A DNA stretch of 64,000 nt, from positions 3,009,654-3,073,653 of the forward strand of contig NZ_MPPL01000001.1 of assembly GCF_001911425.1 (NCBI RefSeq). Direction: 5' to 3'. Below the pieces are notes generated by a model. That model was not told the DNA's origin and did not search any database. It saw only the letters and a list, made by a program, of their open reading frames with translations. The position numbers and the translations under genes are program-made. Position 1 is the stretch's first letter. The number at the start of each line of letters is the position of its first letter. This document shows, in pieces, positions 58,435 to 64,000 of the stretch. This stretch comes from Mucilaginibacter polytrichastri (GTDB taxonomy: Bacteria > Bacteroidota > Bacteroidia > Sphingobacteriales > Sphingobacteriaceae).

Positions 58435-60627
58435 TCATGGCAGCGCAAATGCCACAAATGAACCGCCCGGTTTTAAATGGTAGCGTGTACCGCCGCATGC
58501 TATTACTACATACTGTTTACCATCAATGGCATAAGTAATTGGTGTGGCAAAGCCCCCTGCGGGCAACTTGTATTTCCATAGTACCTTGCCGTTATCTTTA
58601 TCAAACGCCCTTATCATTTCATCTTCTGTGGCGGCTATAAATACCAAACCGCCTGCGGTAACAACCATGCCGCCGTGGTTTTCGGTTCCTGTTGGTTTGA
58701 TGCCTTTTGCTGTAAGCTTTTCATATTCGCCCAAGGGCACCTTCCATACATAGTCGCCGGTATTAAGGTCTATGGCATTTAGCGTGCCCCATGGTGGTTT
58801 AGTGGCCGGGTAACCGCTTGGCGCGCGAAACTGTAAAAAGCCATTGCTCACATAAGGTGATTCGTACGGAAACTTAACGGCTTCGCCCGGTTTATTTGCA
58901 ACAACCTTTGCATTCGCTTTTGGTTCGGGAATATTGTGCGGGGCATCGGTACCAATCTTGTTCTTTTCGTTATTGGTGAGGAAGGCAATGATATTGTAGC
59001 GTTCCATATAAGATAGATGCTTAAAGGATGGCATCCGCCCATTACCTGTTGTAATGATGCCAATAATTTTCTCTTTAGGCATCTTTTTGCCGATATCAAC
59101 CAGGCTTGGGTAATCCTGCCCGCCTTTGCGGTCGGCACCGTGGCAAACGGCGCAGTTTTGCATAAACAAGGCTTTGCCTTTAGATGAAGTTTCCCTGTTA
59201 AAGGCTTCCAGTTCCATCAGTTTTAAATCCCAGGGCATGTTGTTACCGTTAACATACATAATACCTTTAGGGTCTGTGGCTTCGCCGCCCCACTCTGCTC
59301 CGCCACCAATGCCAAATACAATAGTGCCATCCTTACTTGGTGGCATAAATTTACTTGTGCCTCGCGAAGTGGTTAAAAAACGATCTAATGCAAACTGGTG
59401 GTCTTCGGGTGTCAGGTCGGTCAGGTCTTTTTCGGTGATGTATTGGGTAGAGAATGGCGCAGGTTTAATCGGGGAAGGCTGCGTTGGCCATGGCTGCTCT
59501 CCTTTTAAAGCCGGGCTGGTGGGCACAGCATTTTCCACAACCGGGAACAGCGGCTTGCCGCTATCGCGGTCGAGCACGTAAATTAACCCGTCTTTGCCGG
59601 CCACTGCTACGGCATCTACCATCTTACCATTGTGCTTAACAGTAAGCAGGTTTGGCGGCGCGGGGATATCGCGGTCCCAAAGATCGTGGTGTATGGTTTG
59701 GAAATGCCATTTACGTTTACCGGTTTCGGCATCTAACGCCAAAACACAATTGGCAAACAGGTTGGTACCATGGCGCACTGCGCCATAGTAATCAACAGAG
59801 GGCGAGCCTGTACCCAGGTACACCGTACCCCGTTTTTCATCCAGCGTTAAACCCGACCAGTTATTGGCACCGCCCATATATTTATAAGCGCCCGGTGGCC
59901 AGGTATCGTAACCATATTCGCCGGGTAAGGGTATGGTATGGAAAACCCATTTTAGTTTCCCGGTAACTACATCAAAAGCGCGGATTGGTCCCGGTGCTGC
60001 GTCGCCGCTTTCGGTGGCCATGGTGCTCATGATGTAGGTGTTTTTATAAACGATGCCGGGTGTTGTACCGGTTACAAATTGCTTATGTACATCGTGATCC
60101 AGGCCATCGCCCAGGCCGGTATAAATATCCAGTTTGCCATGATCGGCAAAGCTGTCAATCGGTTTACCTGTTGAGGCATTTAAGGCATAAACATAATTGC
60201 CTGCGGCATACAAGATCCGCTTGTCGTTCCCGTTTTCCCAATAAGTAACTCCACGGCTGGGATGGTAAACCGGCTCTATATTTTTATACGGGTCGATACG
60301 CCAAAGCTCTTTCCCGGTACTGGCTTCAACAGCAAAAGCCTTTAACCGGGGCGATGTGCCATACATAATGCCATGCACCACAATGGGCTGGCATTGCAGG
60401 TTGATGGGCCTTTTGGTCGTATCCTTATTGTCGCCGGTTTCGTAACTCCAGGCAATCTTTAAATCTTTAACATTATCCTTATTGATCTGACTAAGCGGTG
60501 AGTAACGGCTACCGAAATTATCTCCTCCATACTTCGGCCAATCGGTATCGGCAACTTGTCTATATCCATTACTACAACTATAACAAAATGCTACAATTAG
60601 TATAAATGTTAAAATACGAAGTTTCAT
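58435..60627 (-). CDS. PQQ-dependent dehydrogenase with inserted cytochrome c domain, lipoprotein
   Basis: 730 residues. A lipoprotein signal (LRILTFILIVAFCYSC, Cys at YSC) leads to an eight-bladed PQQ propeller: DWPKYGGDNFGSRYSPLSQI, KDNVKDLKIAWSYETGDNKD, FHTIPLPGEYGYDTWPPGAY, WHFQTIHHDLWDRDIPAPPN. A cytochrome c domain with CAVCH (Cys492, Cys495, His496) sits between propeller blades. The C-terminal blade shows IDLNTGDYVWKVPLGEY and ITYAIDGKQYVVIACGG. It oxidises an alcohol or aldose in the periplasm and passes electrons to the respiratory chain. The substrate is unknown. Two genes down from the dehydratase-RraA pair. Confidence 0.92.
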   Translation of the reverse strand: MKLRILTFILIVAFCYSCSNGYRQVADTDWPKYGGDNFGSRYSPLSQINKDNVKDLKIAWSYETGDNKDTTKRPINLQCQPIVVHGIMYGTSPRLKAFAVEASTGKELWRIDPYKNIEPVYHPSRGVTYWENGNDKRILYAAGNYVYALNASTGKPIDSFADHGKLDIYTGLGDGLDHDVHKQFVTGTTPGIVYKNTYIMSTMATESGDAAPGPIRAFDVVTGKLKWVFHTIPLPGEYGYDTWPPGAYKYMGGANNWSGLTLDEKRGTVYLGTGSPSVDYYGAVRHGTNLFANCVLALDAETGKRKWHFQTIHHDLWDRDIPAPPNLLTVKHNGKMVDAVAVAGKDGLIYVLDRDSGKPLFPVVENAVPTSPALKGEQPWPTQPSPIKPAPFSTQYITEKDLTDLTPEDHQFALDRFLTTSRGTSKFMPPSKDGTIVFGIGGGAEWGGEATDPKGIMYVNGNNMPWDLKLMELEAFNRETSSKGKALFMQNCAVCHGADRKGGQDYPSLVDIGKKMPKEKIIGIITTGNGRMPSFKHLSYMERYNIIAFLTNNEKNKIGTDAPHNIPEPKANAKVVANKPGEAVKFPYESPYVSNGFLQFRAPSGYPATKPPWGTLNAIDLNTGDYVWKVPLGEYEKLTAKGIKPTGTENHGGMVVTAGGLVFIAATEDEMIRAFDKDNGKVLWKYKLPAGGFATPITYAIDGKQYVVIACGGTRYHLKPGGSFVAFALP

Positions 60628-60656
60628 GTAAGTGGTTTTCTAATACAAGATAGACA

Positions 60657-61790
60657 TTAAATCACCACTTCGGGCTGATGGTCGATAGCCGGATTCTGAT
60701 TATCACCGTTCGACATGGGAGGTTTGCGGTGCCACCACGATGCCAGGATTGAACCCGTTACATTCATCAGCGGGCCAAATACAGCCGGCGCAAGGCCAAC
60801 GGTTGCCATCTTACCCATCTCTTTAGCCAAACCGGATGCCAGCCCGCCATTTTGCATACCAACCTCAATGGCTATGGTACGGCAATCGCGCTCACTCATT
60901 TTAAACAGCCTGCCCGACCAATAGCCCAGGAAGTAACCCGCCAGATTATGGATCAATACCAACAAGATCAACAACGGCCCGATCGACAATAAGCTATCGC
61001 GCCCTGCTGCCGTTATAATGACGATGATAAACGCGATACCAAACATAGATACAAGCGGCATAGCCTTATCCAGCCAGGTTGCTTTACCAGTCAGGAATTT
61101 ATTAAATACCAAACCTGCGGTAATTGGTAAAATCACCATTTTAATAATATCCCACATCATGCTTAAAACATCGATATGGACAAATGCGCCTGCAAAGAAT
61201 TTCATTAAAAGCGGTGTCATTAATGGGGCCAGTAAGGTTGATACGGCTGTAATGGTAATAGAAAGCGCCAGGTTAGCCTTAGCCAGGTAAGAAATTACAT
61301 TAGATGCCATGCCATTAGGCGAGCAACCTATGAGAATAATACCGGCAGCAATCTCTGGCGGGAAACCACTTGCGCTTGCCAGTGTAAAACCTATTAAAGG
61401 CATAATTAAAAAGTGGCTGAACACACCGATGAAAACCCCTTTCGGCATTTTAACCACGCCCACAAAATCATGAAAGCTCATGGATGTACCCATACCAAAC
61501 ATAATGATCTGGATGAGCGGCGTTATTAGTTTAGAGAATTTAAAGCCGCCTGCCTCTACAAAGTATTGCGGGTAATATAAGGCTGTAGTTACGGCCGCAA
61601 AAATTGTAATGGTGTAAACAAAGCCTTTCAACAATTCGTACCCACGGAAGCCAAGTGCAAGGATCACAAAAAAGGCGATGAGCAGCGGGCCTGCTTTGGC
61701 GCCATTGCCACTGATGGCCATGCCTAAACCACCTATTAAACACACTATGGCTACCCCTATGGCTATTTTATATATCGTAATACTTTTCAT
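60657..61790 (-). CDS. BASS-family sodium-coupled organic anion transporter
   Basis: 377 residues with about ten transmembrane helices. IIMFGMGTSMSFHDFVGVVK, then IILIGCSPNGMASNVISYLA (the conserved sodium-binding crossover) and IAIEVGMQNGGLASGLAKEM identify the bile acid:sodium symporter (BASS) family. Bacterial and plastid members carry small organic acids such as pyruvate and pantoate. The position between genes for sugar-acid enzymes suggests uptake of a keto acid or aldonate. It follows the RraA-like gene by 55 bases and precedes the PQQ gene by 29 bases, so the genes are one unit. Confidence 0.9.
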   Translation of the reverse strand: MKSITIYKIAIGVAIVCLIGGLGMAISGNGAKAGPLLIAFFVILALGFRGYELLKGFVYTITIFAAVTTALYYPQYFVEAGGFKFSKLITPLIQIIMFGMGTSMSFHDFVGVVKMPKGVFIGVFSHFLIMPLIGFTLASASGFPPEIAAGIILIGCSPNGMASNVISYLAKANLALSITITAVSTLLAPLMTPLLMKFFAGAFVHIDVLSMMWDIIKMVILPITAGLVFNKFLTGKATWLDKAMPLVSMFGIAFIIVIITAAGRDSLLSIGPLLILLVLIHNLAGYFLGYWSGRLFKMSERDCRTIAIEVGMQNGGLASGLAKEMGKMATVGLAPAVFGPLMNVTGSILASWWHRKPPMSNGDNQNPAIDHQPEVVI

Positions 61791-61845
61791 TTCATCAATT
61801 TATGATTGGCTATATGGTTTTGCTATTGGCTTGCTGAACGCTGTA

Positions 61846-62778
61846 TTAGTAGTTACGATCTTTCATGTACTCGTCCAGTTCTTTTTGAGTCATCGGTAAT
61901 TTGCCCGGGTAATGCTTCAGCCAGTCTAAAAAGTCTTTCTTAATATCATCGCTCCATTTGCTGTCAATTTGCCCGGTCAGGTATTTTTTTTCGCGCAGGC
62001 GTTGGTGGCCAAATTCGTCGCGCAGTTCGGTAACTTCCGATGTCAGCACCAGGTCTTGCACCAAATAGGCAGGAATAAATATGGCTCCGTATTTTTTAGC
62101 TAAAACCACATCGCCGGGTAATACTACTGCCCTACCCACGCGGATTGGTGCATTAATCGAGGTCAGCATCATTTCTTTAATATATGATGGATCGCTGCCT
62201 TTGATCCAGGCATTAAAGCCTTTGATCTCGCTCAGCCCTTCTACATCGCGTACAGAACCGTAAAAAATTACGCCCCGGTGCGATTTGGCATATATAGAGT
62301 TACCCAGGTTATCGCCAATTAAAGTACCGTCGGCCATTTTACCGTAACCATCAGCCACGTAAACATCACCATCGGTTAAAATATCAATAGGCCACGAGTT
62401 GGTGCCGCCTTGCTGTCCGCGCCCTTCTGCCTTACCCTGTTCCTGTACAACAGAGATCAGATCCGGCCGTGATGGCATGTATTGTGCCGTAACTACACGG
62501 CCCACCATGGCGCTATCAGGTGTAATGATCTGCCAATCGCCTTCAAATTGATTAGAGAAACCTTTATTCTTCAGCACCCCCCAGGCCTCTTCTATCGAAA
62601 TGTTTTTCAGGCGAGCCAGCAATGCGTCGGATACTTTGGGGCGGCCATCGGCAAAACGTTCGCCTTTCCAGTTAGCCGTCAGGGTTTTAATATATTCGGG
62701 CGAAGAACCTACCCGTTGCGCCCGGGCAAAAGAGCTCCCCATAATTAACAGGGCAGCCAGTGCAATTCTTTTGTTCAT
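61846..62778 (-). CDS. exported RraA-like / HMG-aldolase-family protein
   Basis: 310 residues. A signal peptide (NKRIALAALLIMGSSFARAQ) is followed by an RraA-type domain: DILTDGDVYVADGYGKMADG, the motif GDNL (155-158), and GSVRDVEGL with the family's Arg177-Asp178 pair that holds substrate and metal in class II HMG/CHA aldolases. Further on, VLPGDVVLAKKYGAIFIPAY completes the fold. True RraA lacks these catalytic residues, so aldolase activity is the better reading, though untested. Unusually for this family it is predicted periplasmic. A C-terminal helix of about 45 residues is added. Confidence 0.82.
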   Translation of the reverse strand: MNKRIALAALLIMGSSFARAQRVGSSPEYIKTLTANWKGERFADGRPKVSDALLARLKNISIEEAWGVLKNKGFSNQFEGDWQIITPDSAMVGRVVTAQYMPSRPDLISVVQEQGKAEGRGQQGGTNSWPIDILTDGDVYVADGYGKMADGTLIGDNLGNSIYAKSHRGVIFYGSVRDVEGLSEIKGFNAWIKGSDPSYIKEMMLTSINAPIRVGRAVVLPGDVVLAKKYGAIFIPAYLVQDLVLTSEVTELRDEFGHQRLREKKYLTGQIDSKWSDDIKKDFLDWLKHYPGKLPMTQKELDEYMKDRNY

Positions 62779-62898
62779 ATTTGGTTGGTTTTTAATTGGT
62801 TTTTTACTGGATAGATGCGTTGCCGTGAAATTGCAATGCGACCGGACTTATCAGGCCGGCCGCAACTACAAACAAGTAATCAATCAATATACAAAGTT

Positions 62899-64000
62899 TT
62901 AAGATCTGTTTTTATTTCTTACCACAGCATCCATTAAGCCGCGGATATAACCATGGGCATATAAAATACCGATGGTGCTGTATCCAGGGAACGAATTACT
63001 ATCTCCGGCCATGGTTGGTACGTGATCTGGCCGAAGCGGCCCTTTAAAGCCGATATCATAATACGCCTCCATCGCTTTGTACATATCAATCTGGCCTTCG
63101 TCGTGGAAAGTCTCCTCGAACTTAAACTTGCCGCCGCGTACATTGCGGAAGTGTACAAAATGGATCTTCTCTTTACCAAAATGGTGTACCGTAGTTGGGA
63201 TATCAACCCCCATCAGCGAGAAATTACCCTGGCACATGGTGATCCCATTATTCGGGCTCGGATACAATTTCAATGCCCTGTCAAAATTGGGTACTGTGGT
63301 CATAATTCGTGAGATCCCTTTAATACTATCCACCTGCGGGTCGTCCGGGTGCAGGGCCAGTTTTATACCGGCCTTTTCTGCTTCGGGCACTACCGCCTTC
63401 ATAAAATATTCCAGGTTTTTCCAAAGGATTTCTTTGGTTACCACGCCGTATTTGGTTATTGGAGCATCCTTAATATCATTATAATCAAAAGCGGTAACCA
63501 ATGCTCCGCCCCGGCCCGGCTTATCCATACTGGTACGAAACCAGCTTACAACCGGCATCCAGTTATAGCAAATGGTATCAATGCCTGCCTTAGACAGGTT
63601 TTTCATAAAGGTAATAAAGTTGGCTATCTCCTCATCACGCCCTTCCAAACCCAGCTTGGTTTTTTCGCCAAGCGATGGGGGGCCTTCAATTACCCGGAGT
63701 TTTAAACCTACCTTATCCCAGGCATCAACCGTGGCTTTAATAGCCTCATAATCCCAGGGTTTGGCATCGGGGCCGGCCAGTTTGGCGTTAATACCACCTA
63801 CAGCCCCTAGTACGTCCATTTGTTTGGTAAGGGCAATTTTGCGCTCTTCCATCCCTGCAAAATAGGCTTCGCATAAATGCATACCGGCATCGCGGGCATA
63901 AGCGGCCTGCGCCTTTGCCTGCCTGGTATGTTCATCAGCAATATTAAGGATATCGGCTGCCGAAACAACCGTTCCGCCCAAAGAGAGTGCCGCGGCCAGC
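62899..64000 (-). CDS. mannonate dehydratase (UxuA)-family protein, exported; 5' end outside window
   Basis: At least 366 residues; the frame continues past the right edge. The first visible part, LAAALSLGGTVVSAADIL, looks like the hydrophobic end of a Sec or Tat signal, unlike cytoplasmic UxuA. The TIM-barrel motifs of mannonate dehydratase are present: LALHPDDPQVDSIKGISRIM, GITMCQGNFSLMG, IHFVHFRNVRGGKFKFEETF, HDEGQIDMYKAMEAYYDIGF and GPLRPDHVPTMAGD. UxuA dehydrates D-mannonate to 2-keto-3-deoxygluconate. Whether the exported form uses mannonate or another aldonate is unknown. Confidence 0.88.
   Translation of the reverse strand, partial: LAAALSLGGTVVSAADILNIADEHTRQAKAQAAYARDAGMHLCEAYFAGMEERKIALTKQMDVLGAVGGINAKLAGPDAKPWDYEAIKATVDAWDKVGLKLRVIEGPPSLGEKTKLGLEGRDEEIANFITFMKNLSKAGIDTICYNWMPVVSWFRTSMDKPGRGGALVTAFDYNDIKDAPITKYGVVTKEILWKNLEYFMKAVVPEAEKAGIKLALHPDDPQVDSIKGISRIMTTVPNFDRALKLYPSPNNGITMCQGNFSLMGVDIPTTVHHFGKEKIHFVHFRNVRGGKFKFEETFHDEGQIDMYKAMEAYYDIGFKGPLRPDHVPTMAGDSNSFPGYSTIGILYAHGYIRGLMDAVVRNKNRS

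Overview
The window looks like chromosome of a Bacteroidota member, most likely Sphingobacteriaceae (Mucilaginibacter/Pedobacter-like). This rests on a SusC/SusD pair, repeated Bacteroidota-type promoters (TAnnTTTG, sometimes with an upstream TTG), few Shine-Dalgarno sequences, the futalosine-pathway enzyme MqnC, type B ribosomal protein L31, and dispersed inverted repeats in the gaps. The genus is inferred from style, not from a marker gene. No rRNA, tRNA, CRISPR array, insertion sequence or prophage was recognised.

Layout. 1-8.4 kb: small envelope proteins, a ModF-like double ABC ATPase, mqnC, a divergent peptide deformylase, a gene-free stretch with two copies of a structured element that look like tandem small RNAs, two secreted ferritin-like proteins, and scpB. 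8.4-17.7 kb: an acyltransferase, an XRE regulator, mpl, an Rrf2 regulator with its NAD(P)-binding partner (both behind the same operator), prmA, tpiA with a GlmU-like protein, rpmE2, mce, and repeat-filled gaps. 17.8-27.4 kb: iscS-iscU-iscA, an acyl-CoA synthetase, a maltose-acetyltransferase relative, lysS and ung. 27.4-32 kb: susC-susD. 32.4-48.3 kb: AsnC and MntR regulators, a MntH-UspA fusion, smpB, pcm, priA, the rpmH-rnpA-yidD-tsaB operon, mscL, rpoN, and a divergent response regulator and 7TM histidine kinase. 48.3-57.1 kb: a Nudix-type regulator, a decayed gene, a cyanovirin-N-like lectin, a GH3 glycosidase, a DUF1223 protein, a GH25 muramidase, a MocR regulator, ppnP and a cupin. 57.2-64 kb: an AraC-family remnant, then a one-direction minus-strand cluster in transcription order: mannonate dehydratase-like (cut by the edge), RraA-like, BASS transporter, PQQ dehydrogenase-cytochrome c, and GH43.

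How genes work together. Clear groups are ISC iron-sulfur assembly, the rpmH operon, the metal-sensing mntR-mntH pair (an operator-like dyad precedes mntR), and polymer uptake by SusCD. The most unusual group is at the right end: the dehydratase-like, RraA-like, dehydrogenase and GH43 proteins all appear to carry export signals. They could form an extracytoplasmic route from sugar to aldonate to 2-keto-3-deoxy acid to pyruvate, with the BASS carrier importing the product. This pathway is a hypothesis. The other leading unexplained signal is the tandem structured element at 5.2-5.75 kb, where the hairpin is kept by compensatory base changes between copies.
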